Positions 1 through 8,790 of a stretch of DNA of 64,000 bases are shown here, piece after piece. Each line of letters starts with the position of its first letter. Within the stretch, counting starts at the first letter, position 1. Below the pieces are notes generated by a model. The model was not told the DNA's origin and made no database searches. It saw only the letters and a list, made by a program, of their open reading frames with translations. The DNA is taken from assembly GCA_050305405.1 (NCBI GenBank), contig JBNLFG010000001.1, positions 248,001 to 312,000 on the forward strand, written 5' to 3'. The position numbers and the translations under genes are program-made. The stretch is from Desulfolinea sp050305405. Lineage in GTDB: Bacteria; Chloroflexota; Anaerolineae; Anaerolineales; Villigracilaceae.

Positions 1-129
1 GATGCCGCGCGTATAATCGTCATAATAGTCGATTTCGACATCGTAACGCACTGCGCCGCCCCCCAGCACAACTGAAAGGATAAGGATAAGAAAAAGGGAA
101 TTTAGGCCCTGCAAAAAACGATCAAGCAT
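1..129 (-). CDS. Partial protein with N-terminal signal/anchor segment
   Basis: An open frame runs from an ATG at 129 down to the window edge without a stop (43 codons). The first residues are MLDRFLQGLNSLFLIL followed by a hydrophobic run ending in VVLGGGAVRY, then an acidic, tyrosine-rich stretch. That is the shape of a signal peptide or single membrane anchor followed by an exported region. No family can be assigned from this fragment. The gene lies in the same direction as the SulP gene but is separated from it by about 100 bases, so operon membership is unclear. It could still be a chance frame. Confidence 0.5.
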   Translation of the reverse strand, partial: MLDRFLQGLNSLFLILILSVVLGGGAVRYDVEIDYYDDYTRGI

Positions 130-225
130 GGGTTGGATTATACGGGAGTGAAAAGATTTTGAACACCTTGTCAAAATAGTCTGCTCATGCCCTCAATCTG
201 CCCATCTCCCAAAAAGAGCAGGGAC

Positions 226-1884
226 TTAATGTTGATCAGAACAATCTCCGCGACGCTGAAGTTCTACAATTGCCTGATCGGAAGACCAAAAGAAATTTTC
301 TGCGCCAATGCTTTCTTCCAAACCAGCGCGCACTAACATCTGACGTACCTTGTCGTGAACCCCGGAAAGCATCAACACCCCTCCCTGCGCCTTGAGTTTT
401 TCGTGCAAACGATGAATCACTTCCAAGCCAGCCGTATCAATCAAGGGGACGCCTCGCATGGACAAGATCAGCACGCGTGTATCCTCCAACGAAGCGAAAC
501 TTTCATTAAATACACCACTTGCGGCAAAGAAAAGAGGCCCTGTTAAGTAAGCTACCTGCACATGCGAGCAACCTTCCTTAACTTCAACACCTTTTTGGCG
601 CAATCTTTCCGGATCCACTTTTTGGACATTGATCTCAATATTTGCAATTTTATTTAAAAACAAAGCCCCGGCAAAAAACGACCCAACAAGGATGGCTTGT
701 GTCAGATCAAGGGCAATGGTTGCCAGGAGCGTAAGACTAAAGGCAATGATGTCGGTTTTAAATCGCTTGCCAAAGAGAAAGCGAATATTTGCCCATTCAT
801 TCATGCGCCAGGCAGTCACCATCAAGACGCCCGCCAAAGCTGCCAAAGGGATACGGCTTATCACAGGTGCCAAAATAAACATCGAGAGCAAAATAAAAAT
901 CGCATGGGTGATGCCAGTCAGGCGCGTTTGTCCACCCGATTTGATCCCCACGCTAGAGCGCGCAATCGCGGCTGTTGCCGGAACACCACCAAAGAAGGGT
1001 AGGAGCATGTTCCCGACACCTTGCGCCACCAATTCCTGATTAGCTTGCAAACGGATACCCGTCATATTCGAGGCAACTGCACCGCAGAGCAAACTCTCGA
1101 TTGCGCCAAGGGCTGTGATCGTCAATGCAGGGGCAACATAAACTGAAAGCTGGCTCCAGGAGAAATTTACTAATGAAAAGCGCTCTGCCAAGATGATCGT
1201 CTGCGGAATATCATGCACAGACGCGACACCCCAGTTCAAAATCCAGTTAAGAACCGTTGCCACAATGATCGCCAAGAGCGAAGACGGGAAACGAGCATTC
1301 CATTTGGGAGGCCAGAAAAGCATCGTCGCTATTGCCACCATTCCAATGATGACAACATGCCAATCAGGAGAAAATCCACCCTTGAAATACCCTAAAAACT
1401 TGAAGAGAGCAGCGTCAAAAGCGGGCGTGGTCACCCCCAGGAAACTATCAATTTGCCCGATAAAAATAATCAGCGCAATCCCTGATGTAAAACCCGTAAT
1501 CACAGGGGCGGGGATGAAGGCAATAAACCGTCCCAGCTTAAGCAAGCCAATTACCAAGAGGAAAAGTCCCGAAAGAAAACCCGCGATAAAAACGCCTTGT
1601 AAGCCATAACGCTGCGCCAATACAATCAGCACAGCGCTCATTGCACCTGTAGGCCCGCTAACCTGATAAGGGGCGCCGGACAAAGCACCAATCACCAGTC
1701 CGGCGATGACCGCTGTCACCAAACCCGCCGCAGCACTGGCGCCGGATGCAACACCAAAGGCTAATGCCAGCGGCAAGGCAACGGCAGCAACGGTCATCCC
1801 TGCCAGCAAATCTTGTTGAAATTTGGAAAGGCTATAACCAGAAAACTCATCTTGATATATTTTTTTAAGGGAACGTCGTGGCAT
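226..1884 (-). CDS. SulP family anion permease with C-terminal STAS domain
   Basis: This is a 552-residue SulP (SLC26-type) secondary transporter of the inner membrane, a family that carries sulfate, bicarbonate or other anions; the substrate cannot be read from the sequence. The N-terminal four-fifths is a chain of hydrophobic helices with the family signature around YQVSGPTGAMSAV. A STAS domain fills the last ~100 residues, with the conserved DTAGLEV loop. I place the start at 1884 (MPRRSL) rather than at the upstream ATG at 1971, because GGAG lies 8 bases before it and because a terminator hairpin for the upstream gene lies inside the would-be extension (1908-1939). The gene follows the dihydropyrimidinase gene on the same strand but is probably transcribed separately. 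Confidence 0.9.
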   Translation of the reverse strand: MPRRSLKKIYQDEFSGYSLSKFQQDLLAGMTVAAVALPLALAFGVASGASAAAGLVTAVIAGLVIGALSGAPYQVSGPTGAMSAVLIVLAQRYGLQGVFIAGFLSGLFLLVIGLLKLGRFIAFIPAPVITGFTSGIALIIFIGQIDSFLGVTTPAFDAALFKFLGYFKGGFSPDWHVVIIGMVAIATMLFWPPKWNARFPSSLLAIIVATVLNWILNWGVASVHDIPQTIILAERFSLVNFSWSQLSVYVAPALTITALGAIESLLCGAVASNMTGIRLQANQELVAQGVGNMLLPFFGGVPATAAIARSSVGIKSGGQTRLTGITHAIFILLSMFILAPVISRIPLAALAGVLMVTAWRMNEWANIRFLFGKRFKTDIIAFSLTLLATIALDLTQAILVGSFFAGALFLNKIANIEINVQKVDPERLRQKGVEVKEGCSHVQVAYLTGPLFFAASGVFNESFASLEDTRVLILSMRGVPLIDTAGLEVIHRLHEKLKAQGGVLMLSGVHDKVRQMLVRAGLEESIGAENFFWSSDQAIVELQRRGDCSDQH

Positions 1885-1907
1885 TTCAATCTCCAAAGGT
1901 CTTAAAT

Positions 1908-1939
1908 AAAAAAAAGCTTGTGCGGAAAAATGCACGAGC
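1908..1939 (-). terminator. Terminator of the dihydropyrimidinase gene
   Basis: On the minus strand an 8-bp stem (1939-1932 with 1923-1916, one mismatch) is followed by eight T residues (1915-1908). It lies 40 bases after the dihydropyrimidinase stop and supports the internal SulP start. Confidence 0.65.
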
Positions 1940-1980
1940 CAGAATAATAGTCCTTTTTCTTTATTTTGCAAGCAAGGATT

Positions 1981-3393
1981 TTACAGCACTTCGCCTTCTT
2001 TACGTTTGATAAATTGACCGCCACCGCGCTTGCCAAGCCATTGGTTACCATCGACGATCAACTCGCCGCGCAGGAAGACCTTTTCGGGGTAACCGACTAA
2101 ATCCCAGCCTTCGAAGAGATTGTAATCCGTGCGCTGGTGCGACATCGCTACGCCGTGTTTGACCTTGCGCTCGGGGTCCCAGATGACAATATCTGCATCG
2201 GAGCCGGGCAGCAAGGCGCCTTTCTTGGGGTACATGCCGAATATCTTGGCGGGATTGGTGCAATTCAGCGCCACAAATTCATTCGGCGAGATGCGCCCTT
2301 TCACGACAGCCTCTGTCCACATGACGGGCAAACGGTCGCCGACAGCCGGTAATCCATTCGGGGTTTTGGTGAAGTCTTCCACGCCGAGCTCCTTGCCGGG
2401 GATGGCGATCAGCTCGCCTTCATACTCAATCGGCGTCGTACCGTCAAAATAGAAGGGGCAATGATCGGTCGCCATCACCTGCATCTCACCCCGTTCAATG
2501 GCCTGCCAGAGACGCTCATTGTCCGCTTTGCTGCGCATCGGCGGTGAGCAGACCCATTTCGCGCCGTCAGGTTGGCGCATATTGTCAATGGTGAAGAAGA
2601 GATATTGTGGGCAGGTTTCGCCCATGACTTTGACACCGCGCTCGCGGGAATACTTGAGCATATCAGCACCGATGGCAGTATTCATGTGAACGATGTAAAG
2701 CGGCGCATCCGCTGCTTGCGCCATACCTGCCACCCTTAAAATGGATTCACCTGCGCCCCAAGCGGGTCTCGTTAACGCATGCCATTCGGTGGATGTGTGT
2801 CCCGCAGCAAGTGCGTCACCAACCAACTGCTCGATAACATCCCCATTTTCTGCGTGGAGCATGGTCAACATTCCATGCTCGGCGGCTGTGCGCAAGACGT
2901 TAAAGATGCCCTTGTCGTCAATGCGTAGAACACCGTTATAGGCAGTAAATGTTTTTAAGGTTGTAATGCCTTCTTCAAGCAAAACGGAGAACTGTTTTGC
3001 CACTTTTTCATTAAAGCGCACCATATTCATGTGGAAAGAAAAGTCGATGGCAGCTTTATCGTCGGCTTTTTTGTGCCACGCATCCACACATTGACGCAGG
3101 TCATCGTAATCCTGATTGATAAAGTCGATGACGGTCGTCGTGCCACCAAACGCGGCGGCTTTGTGACCCGTGTAATGGTCATCGGATGAGACCGTGCCAA
3201 ACATTGGCAGATCAAAGTGTGTGTGTGGATCCACGCCCCCAGGGAGTATCAATTTCCCCGTCGCGTCGATCCGCTCCGCGTTGGGGGCGTGCAAATTCTG
3301 TCCAATCGCAACAATCTGCTCGCCGTCGACGAGAATATCCGCTTGAAAAGTCTCAGAGGCAGTGATAATCGTTCCAGATTCGATCAGTAACAT
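1981..3393 (-). CDS. hydA: Dihydropyrimidinase / D-hydantoinase
   Basis: A 470-residue cyclic amidohydrolase that would open the ring of dihydropyrimidines or hydantoins in the cytoplasm. The metal-binding HTHFD motif follows GGVDP near residue 55. The second half carries the expected MATDHCPF segment with its metal-ligand aspartate. Length matches dihydropyrimidinases (about 460-480). The start is supported by GGAG 8 bases upstream. No other reductive pyrimidine degradation gene (preA/preT or beta-ureidopropionase) is adjacent, though a GltD-like flavoprotein occurs at 26.5 kb. Neighbouring permeases could supply substrate, but nothing shows this. Allantoinase is a possible alternative; the overall sequence resembles dihydropyrimidinase more. 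Confidence 0.9.
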   Translation of the reverse strand: MLLIESGTIITASETFQADILVDGEQIVAIGQNLHAPNAERIDATGKLILPGGVDPHTHFDLPMFGTVSSDDHYTGHKAAAFGGTTTVIDFINQDYDDLRQCVDAWHKKADDKAAIDFSFHMNMVRFNEKVAKQFSVLLEEGITTLKTFTAYNGVLRIDDKGIFNVLRTAAEHGMLTMLHAENGDVIEQLVGDALAAGHTSTEWHALTRPAWGAGESILRVAGMAQAADAPLYIVHMNTAIGADMLKYSRERGVKVMGETCPQYLFFTIDNMRQPDGAKWVCSPPMRSKADNERLWQAIERGEMQVMATDHCPFYFDGTTPIEYEGELIAIPGKELGVEDFTKTPNGLPAVGDRLPVMWTEAVVKGRISPNEFVALNCTNPAKIFGMYPKKGALLPGSDADIVIWDPERKVKHGVAMSHQRTDYNLFEGWDLVGYPEKVFLRGELIVDGNQWLGKRGGGQFIKRKEGEVL

Positions 3394-3526
3394 GGCATCT
3401 CTCCGTCAAAAAGAAAATCTATTGGTTCTCCTGCTATCCAGCAGGAAACGGATAAATTAAACATTTAACAACAAAATTTTAGCTCTTCCTTGTTAAGTGT
3501 ACTCCATTTTCTGTTCTCAGAAACGG

Positions 3527-3532
3527 TATAAT
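3527..3532 (+). promoter_or_regulatory. -10 element just before an SLC13 gene start
   Basis: A perfect TATAAT lies 7 bases before the ATG at 3540, so transcription would begin at or next to the start codon. No good -35 box is seen. There is no Shine-Dalgarno sequence. See the leaderless-gene finding. Confidence 0.55.
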
Positions 3533-3539
3533 CGCACTC

Positions 3540-5339
3540 ATGCCGCCTTCAGCTTGGACAACCTTAGCCATCATTCTTCTCACGACCATTCTGCTCCTCA
3601 GTAATCGCTTTCGTGCTGATCTGGTCGCACTGTTGGTTCTGGTCACACTGGGATTAACCCGCCTGGTCTCTCTTGATGACGCACTGGTCGGCTTCAGTAG
3701 CTCGGCGGTCATTACGCTGTTGGCAATCTCGATCATGACCGAGGGACTTCAGCAAACCGGCATCAGCCACTGGCTTGGACAAAAAATGAAGGTGCTCGCC
3801 GGTGAGGGAAAAACTCGCCTTCTGGTGATTATCATGCTGGCAGGCGGCACGCTCTCGCTCTTTATGAACAATATCGCCGCAATGGCAGTCCTGCTACCTG
3901 CGACCAAAGGCCTATCCCGCCAAAAGAAAATTCCGCTTTCACAGCTCTTGATGCCGCTCGCTTTTGGCGTAATCGCAGGCGGGATGGCAACCATCTTCAC
4001 CACATCCAACCTGATTGTGAGCGGCACCCTGAGCGAAGCTGGCTTCCCATCTCTGGGAATGATCGACTTCTTCAAAGTCGGCGCACCTCTATTACTCCTA
4101 ACCATCTTGTACATGCTCACGATCGGAAAAAATCTGCTCCGCACAAGCGAAGCAGACAACTCCCCTTCGCAGGAAATCCACTCGCAGGAAGACCTCCTTC
4201 AGGCGTACCGGATGGCTGGGTCACTATGGCAGGTTCGGGTCCGCTTTGGCTCTGCGATGGCAGGGCTCAGCATTCGAGCAGGACACTGGCGTACAGTTTT
4301 ACGCCTGAACATCCTCGGCATCACCCGAGACGAGAAATTTATCTCTGCACTTGACTCAAATATCACCATCCAAGAAGGAGATCTGCTTCTCGCACAAGGG
4401 GAGCCATCTGAAGAAAAACTAATAGATTATGGCATAGAACTCCTGCCTGACACGCCACATCTCGCGGAAGACCCAAATCTTGAAAATTGCTTCGGCGAGA
4501 TCATCGTAGCCCCGCGCTCAGAACTAATCGGCAAAAGTCTGCACGGAATCAACTTTCGAGAAAAATATAACCTGACCGTCATGTCACTCTGGCGAGCAGG
4601 CAAACCGCTTCACACAGGCTTTGCCCCTCTCCCCCTGCAGGCAGGTGACGGCCTGCTCGTGCAGGGCACGCCCGCCAAACTACATTTTTTGCGCCAGGAA
4701 CGGGATTTCATCGTTCTCGAAGAGGACCCCAACGCGGCAATTCACCCTCAAAAAGCGCCCATCGCAGCAGCAATTGGTCTGATCACACTCATTCTCGCCA
4801 TCACAGGCTATTTTCCGATTGCGCTGGTCAGTATGGCGGGCGCAGTTACCATGATCCTGACAGGATGCCTGAGCATGAATAACGCCTATCAAGCAATCGA
4901 ATGGAAAGCCATTTTTTTGATTGCCGGTATGTGGCCCCTCGGCGCAGCAATCCAAAGCAGCGGTTTAAGCGACGCCATCGCTGCGAGCTTGCTGAACATC
5001 TCGCACAGCGTTAGCCCCCTGATTTTCGTTGCCATTCTGCTTTTTGTCACCATGCTGCTCACCAACGTCATCGCCGGGCAGTCTGCCGCGCCGATTGTGT
5101 TGGCACCAATTGGCTTGGTCGTTGCCAGCGCTACCCACAGCGACCCACGCATGATCCTGATGGCAATTGGGCTGGGATCGTCGCTGGCATTTCTGACACC
5201 CATCGGACATCCGGTGAACTTACTCGTCATGGGCGCAGGCGGCTACGCTTACAAAGACTTTGCGCGTGTCGGCTGGGCATTGACCTTGATCCTCATGCTA
5301 AGTATTTTGTTGGAATTGCATTTTATGTGGGCCGTATAA
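3540..5339 (+). CDS. SLC13/DASS-type transporter with two central TrkA-C (RCK_C) domains
   Basis: A 599-residue inner-membrane protein of the ArsB/NhaD and divalent-anion:Na+ symporter class. Hydrophobic helices occupy residues ~1-200 and ~410-599. Between them lie two soluble RCK_C-like domains (about 215-300 and 315-395), each ending in a segment like EGDLLLAQG or AGDGLLVQG, typical of ligand-sensing TrkA-C domains. This architecture is common in bacterial putative sulfate, dicarboxylate or other anion transporters; the substrate is unknown. It starts seven bases after a TATAAT box and has no ribosome binding site, so it may be translated from a leaderless transcript. The SulP permease nearby makes anion uptake a plausible local theme. 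Confidence 0.88.
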   Translation: MPPSAWTTLAIILLTTILLLSNRFRADLVALLVLVTLGLTRLVSLDDALVGFSSSAVITLLAISIMTEGLQQTGISHWLGQKMKVLAGEGKTRLLVIIMLAGGTLSLFMNNIAAMAVLLPATKGLSRQKKIPLSQLLMPLAFGVIAGGMATIFTTSNLIVSGTLSEAGFPSLGMIDFFKVGAPLLLLTILYMLTIGKNLLRTSEADNSPSQEIHSQEDLLQAYRMAGSLWQVRVRFGSAMAGLSIRAGHWRTVLRLNILGITRDEKFISALDSNITIQEGDLLLAQGEPSEEKLIDYGIELLPDTPHLAEDPNLENCFGEIIVAPRSELIGKSLHGINFREKYNLTVMSLWRAGKPLHTGFAPLPLQAGDGLLVQGTPAKLHFLRQERDFIVLEEDPNAAIHPQKAPIAAAIGLITLILAITGYFPIALVSMAGAVTMILTGCLSMNNAYQAIEWKAIFLIAGMWPLGAAIQSSGLSDAIAASLLNISHSVSPLIFVAILLFVTMLLTNVIAGQSAAPIVLAPIGLVVASATHSDPRMILMAIGLGSSLAFLTPIGHPVNLLVMGAGGYAYKDFARVGWALTLILMLSILLELHFMWAV

Positions 5340-5451
5340 GAACAAAACTCTGCGGGGACAAAAACCGCATCTCGCCAGAATTTGGGCTTGTCTCCATTTA
5401 AGATACATCTGCCCGGACTGAACATTTTCCAACTCCCCCAAGACTTCAATC

Positions 5452-6480
5452 TTATTTCTCCTTCAAGGGCATAAACCCCTTGCCAAAAACATCTTTTGCA
5501 GGCATTGTAACAACAAACGATGCGGGCGAAACATCCGCCACAATCGCTTTAAGATGGGAAATTTCTGTCACGGTAAGAGCAACCATTAATACGGCATGTT
5601 TCTCGTGTGTGTACGCCCCCTCGCCAGAAAGGATGGTCGCGCCACGCCGCATCTCGGCGATAATACGATCAGACATGGTGTCAGTATCGTCGGTAACAAT
5701 CAAAGCGACCACCTGCTGACGTCGACGTGTTTGCCGGAACCAGGCTTTTTCTTCGGAAAAATTCTTTTCTGCGTCAAGCCCCAGCATATCGTAACGAGCC
5801 AGTACTTCACCAGAAGCACTGCGCATGCCTATCGTAGCAAAGGTCAGCAGGAATAAAAGCAAATAAAAAATACCAACGATAGTGAAAACAACCTCGCCAG
5901 GCAGGTTGTCAAGCGTGGCATGCATAACAATATCATCAAATGAATGCGCCAACTCTGGATAGAGTGCCAAGCGCCCGATCCAGGCAATCCCCACGACGAT
6001 GTAAATCCAAAGATAATTGCGCCGCAGACGCCGTCCAAGCGCTTCCAATTCCGAGATCGGGAACTGGGGATGCAGCAAACTCTCCGCCATTCCCTCTGCC
6101 CAATCAACAGCGGGCTTGAAGGGCGGTACCAGCATTGCGGCGAAAAAATCCGTTTCCATCATGCGCACACGCGATGACCAAAGCTCGTAATAACGATAAC
6201 GACGCGCCTCCGTAACAAGGAAGATGCTTAGCAAAAGCAGGTTGAGCAATATCACCAAATGGCTGGTGATATTTTTGGTAAATGCCAGCGAGATAACGGC
6301 CCCGGTGGTAACAACCGCCCAGTTTGTGGTTGTATCCAACCGCTGACGCCAGACATTTGCGCGTGAGACTTCTGCGCGGAAGAGATGCACCATTGCCGTG
6401 TTGAATTCACCAGCGTGGAGTTCGTAGCCGCGATAGGTCCAGACGGGCTCGTCGGGGGAAGGCGTCGTTGGCTCAGTCAT
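5452..6480 (-). CDS. DUF2270 membrane protein fused to a DUF2179-like domain
   Basis: A 342-residue protein of unknown function. Residues ~10-215 match the DUF2270 family of predicted integral membrane proteins: a conserved YRGYELHAGEFNTAMVH start, a helix pair near 55-85, the RYRYYELW motif, and two more helices at about 150-210. Residues ~250-335 look like the DUF2179 domain known from the C-terminus of YitT proteins (IIAEMRRGATILSGEGAYT, then GKGF near the end), an alpha/beta fold probably binding a small ligand on the cytoplasmic side. I know of no assigned function for either part. The gene follows the 181-residue unknown gene by 3 bases, so the two are almost certainly co-transcribed. 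Confidence 0.8.
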   Translation of the reverse strand: MTEPTTPSPDEPVWTYRGYELHAGEFNTAMVHLFRAEVSRANVWRQRLDTTTNWAVVTTGAVISLAFTKNITSHLVILLNLLLLSIFLVTEARRYRYYELWSSRVRMMETDFFAAMLVPPFKPAVDWAEGMAESLLHPQFPISELEALGRRLRRNYLWIYIVVGIAWIGRLALYPELAHSFDDIVMHATLDNLPGEVVFTIVGIFYLLLFLLTFATIGMRSASGEVLARYDMLGLDAEKNFSEEKAWFRQTRRRQQVVALIVTDDTDTMSDRIIAEMRRGATILSGEGAYTHEKHAVLMVALTVTEISHLKAIVADVSPASFVVTMPAKDVFGKGFMPLKEK

Positions 6481-6483
6481 TTT

Positions 6484-7029
6484 TTATGCTCTCAATTCCT
6501 TGATGCCTAATAAAGCAATCAACAAATTCGGATCAATATCTGCTTCGGGCAATTCAACCTTATACAAATCAGCGTTCTGCGCTCGCTCACGCAGGGACTG
6601 CCAGAGCAGTTTACGCTCATCGTCTTTGACGACAAGATCGTTCAGGGTTTGGGCTTGGAGCAGATATTCGCCAGTCGTGTAGAGGAAAGTCAGGCGTTTC
6701 CATTTGGTCGCTTTGATAGGGTTGGGTAGTCTTTCGAGCGCGCCAAGTTGAATTTTATAATACTCTTCGTGGGCGCGGGGATGGTCTGCTTCATCGCGGA
6801 TAAGTTCGGCACGAGTAAGGAGTTCGTGTCCATGCACAGGGGCGACAAACTCTATTTGCCCGCCACGCTGTCCGAAGGCGGAAGGCTGATAAAAGGCAAG
6901 ATAATCGACGGGAATTACTTTTGGGGCAGTCCGCAGGGGGATACGGTACCAACCCAAAAGGCGAGCGATCTCCATATCTCGAGGAGAGGGCATGACACAA
7001 ACCAGGATCAAATCTGTCAAGGAAAGCAT
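6484..7029 (-). CDS. Conserved hypothetical protein, partner of the DUF2270 gene
   Basis: A 181-residue soluble protein that I do not recognise. It has a short hydrophobic start (LTDLILVCVM), a mixed alpha/beta middle and a charged region with the run YYKIQLGALERLP. It has no cysteine cluster, P-loop or signal peptide. The first ATG is used here; an internal one at 6993 (MPSPRD) is possible. TAGAAT lies six bases before the ATG at 7029, so it too might be leaderless. It sits directly upstream of the DUF2270-DUF2179 gene in a two-gene operon, which suggests a joint role with that membrane protein. Confidence 0.65.
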   Translation of the reverse strand: MLSLTDLILVCVMPSPRDMEIARLLGWYRIPLRTAPKVIPVDYLAFYQPSAFGQRGGQIEFVAPVHGHELLTRAELIRDEADHPRAHEEYYKIQLGALERLPNPIKATKWKRLTFLYTTGEYLLQAQTLNDLVVKDDERKLLWQSLRERAQNADLYKVELPEADIDPNLLIALLGIKELRA

Positions 7030-7052
7030 ATCCTTATTCTATCTTAAAGAAA

Positions 7053-7085
7053 AAACTTCCGAAGCCTTGAAGACTTCGGAAGTTT
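7053..7085 (-). terminator. Terminator after the PLP-enzyme gene
   Basis: Perfect 12-bp stem (7053-7064 with 7074-7085, loop 9) followed on the minus strand by a T-run. It lies 11 bases after the stop at 7096. Confidence 0.8.
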
Positions 7086-7095
7086 GCAAATTCGT

Positions 7096-8562
7096 TTAGA
7101 GCAGACCAACATCCTTGTTGAATTCGGTGATGAGCTTGTCGATCTCATCTGCCTGCGTCTGGATATCGGTGAAGTAGTCCTTGTCATACCACTGCGCCTG
7201 AATTTCCTCATAGGTTTTGCCCTGCTGCTCCACCCAAGTGTAGTACTTCAAGTTGTGGATGCGGCGGCGATCAGTATAGCGGAGCTCTTCCATGTTATCG
7301 GTAGACTGACCGATCAGCCAACGTGCGTAGTCGGCAGCGGCATCAGCTTCGGTGTATTCACCGTGCTCTTCGTGCATTTCTTCCAGACGGGATTGGTAAA
7401 GTTCCATCGAGTCGGTCAGAACAGTGAGCATGATGTCGTTTTCGCCCATTTCGTAGTATTTAGCTGCCTTGATGGCAGAAAGAACGTTGGAAATACCGGA
7501 GAAGCCCATCAAGTTGAGCTGGGCAATAACCTCTTCGGAAACGCCCTGTTTCTTCAAATATTCCTGACCCGTTTTTTCGTTGAAGAGGCGGCTCAGGCTG
7601 ACAACGGCATTATCGTCAATTGCAACAACCATGTCTGTATTCTTCGAGTTGTGAATCCACGGGACGTGCTTATCACCGATGCCCTCAATGCGGTGTGCGC
7701 CAAAGCCATTATTGAGCAAAGTCGGGCATTGCAAGGCTTCACTGGCTACGATCTTGCTTTCAGGATAAAGCTGTTTCAGGTAGTCGCCGCTGGCAATCGT
7801 GCCAGCAGACCCGGTCGCGGAAGCCATACCGCGATAGGTATCTTCGGGGCCCATAACCATGTCCAAAATCTCTTTCAGCGCATGACCGGTGACTGTGTAG
7901 TGCCAGAGATAGTTGCCAAATTCGTCGAACTGATTGAAGATCATCAGATCCTGACCAGATTCACGCAGTTCCCAGCATTTGTCGAAAATTTCTTTCACAT
8001 TCGATTCACTGCCAGGGGTTTTAATGGTCTCGCCAGCCACATCAGCCAGCCAATCAAAACGCTCTTTCGACATTTCTTCGGGCAAAATAGCGATCGATTC
8101 GCAAGCCAACAACGCAGAGTCATACGCACCGCCACGGCAGTAGTTCCCAGTGGAGGGCCAAACTGCTTTTTGTGTAGTCGGGTCAAATTGTCCCGTCACC
8201 AAACGTGGTGCCAAACAACCGTAAGCGGCACCAACTTTATGCGCGCCGGTCGGGAACCATTTTCCTACCAACACAACGATACGCGCATCCACGCCAGTCA
8301 ACTCTTTGGGCAACTCAAGATAATTGACATCGCCAAACTGACCACCACTCTCGGTAGCTTCGTTTTTCCAGGTAATACGGAATAAATTCAAGGGGTTGAT
8401 ATCCCACAGCCCCACTTCTTTCAGTTGTTCTTTGATCTTGTCGGGGATCAGGGTCGGGTCTTTCATCTGTGCAAGGGTCGGAAGAATAATATTACGCTCG
8501 CGGGCACGCTGCACAGCACGTTCACGTCGTTCTTTCATGACGGTCAGGTCAATTTTAGCCAT
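7096..8562 (-). CDS. PLP-dependent fold-type II enzyme, cysteine-synthase-like
   Basis: A 488-residue member of the tryptophan-synthase-beta superfamily. The segment PTGAHKVGAAYG near residue 105 contains the lysine that should form the Schiff base with pyridoxal phosphate. SATGSAGTI near residue 250 looks like the glycine-rich phosphate-binding loop. The protein is longer than ordinary cysteine synthases (~310 residues), with an acidic, helical extension of about 120 residues at the C-terminus. It resembles a group annotated only as pyridoxal-5'-phosphate-dependent protein subunit beta; the reaction is unknown. AGGAG 7 bases before the ATG fixes the start. It is a single-gene unit with its own terminator. 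Confidence 0.8.
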   Translation of the reverse strand: MAKIDLTVMKERRERAVQRARERNIILPTLAQMKDPTLIPDKIKEQLKEVGLWDINPLNLFRITWKNEATESGGQFGDVNYLELPKELTGVDARIVVLVGKWFPTGAHKVGAAYGCLAPRLVTGQFDPTTQKAVWPSTGNYCRGGAYDSALLACESIAILPEEMSKERFDWLADVAGETIKTPGSESNVKEIFDKCWELRESGQDLMIFNQFDEFGNYLWHYTVTGHALKEILDMVMGPEDTYRGMASATGSAGTIASGDYLKQLYPESKIVASEALQCPTLLNNGFGAHRIEGIGDKHVPWIHNSKNTDMVVAIDDNAVVSLSRLFNEKTGQEYLKKQGVSEEVIAQLNLMGFSGISNVLSAIKAAKYYEMGENDIMLTVLTDSMELYQSRLEEMHEEHGEYTEADAAADYARWLIGQSTDNMEELRYTDRRRIHNLKYYTWVEQQGKTYEEIQAQWYDKDYFTDIQTQADEIDKLITEFNKDVGLL

Positions 8563-8623
8563 TTGATGTCTCCTAAAATGTGAAATTTTTACAAGGGGAA
8601 GTTAAATTTGTCAGACAACTTGG

Positions 8624-8629
8624 ATTATA
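8624..8629 (-). promoter_or_regulatory. Candidate -10 box for the PLP-enzyme gene
   Basis: TATAAT on the minus strand, 61 bases before the ATG at 8562. No clear -35 hexamer is visible upstream. The rest of the 228-base gap (8563-8790) shows nothing else. Confidence 0.4.
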
Positions 8630-8790
8630 TAACAGAATATTTAAGAAGTATAGAGGTGATAAAGAAATGTCTGACATTTGTCCGCATCGCACGTGATTTT
8701 AACTTGCTACCACTTGTAAGCATCTTCCGCCCCCCATTTTATATTTGGTAACACAAAACCATTTCCAGAGCGACAGATAAAAAAACTTGT

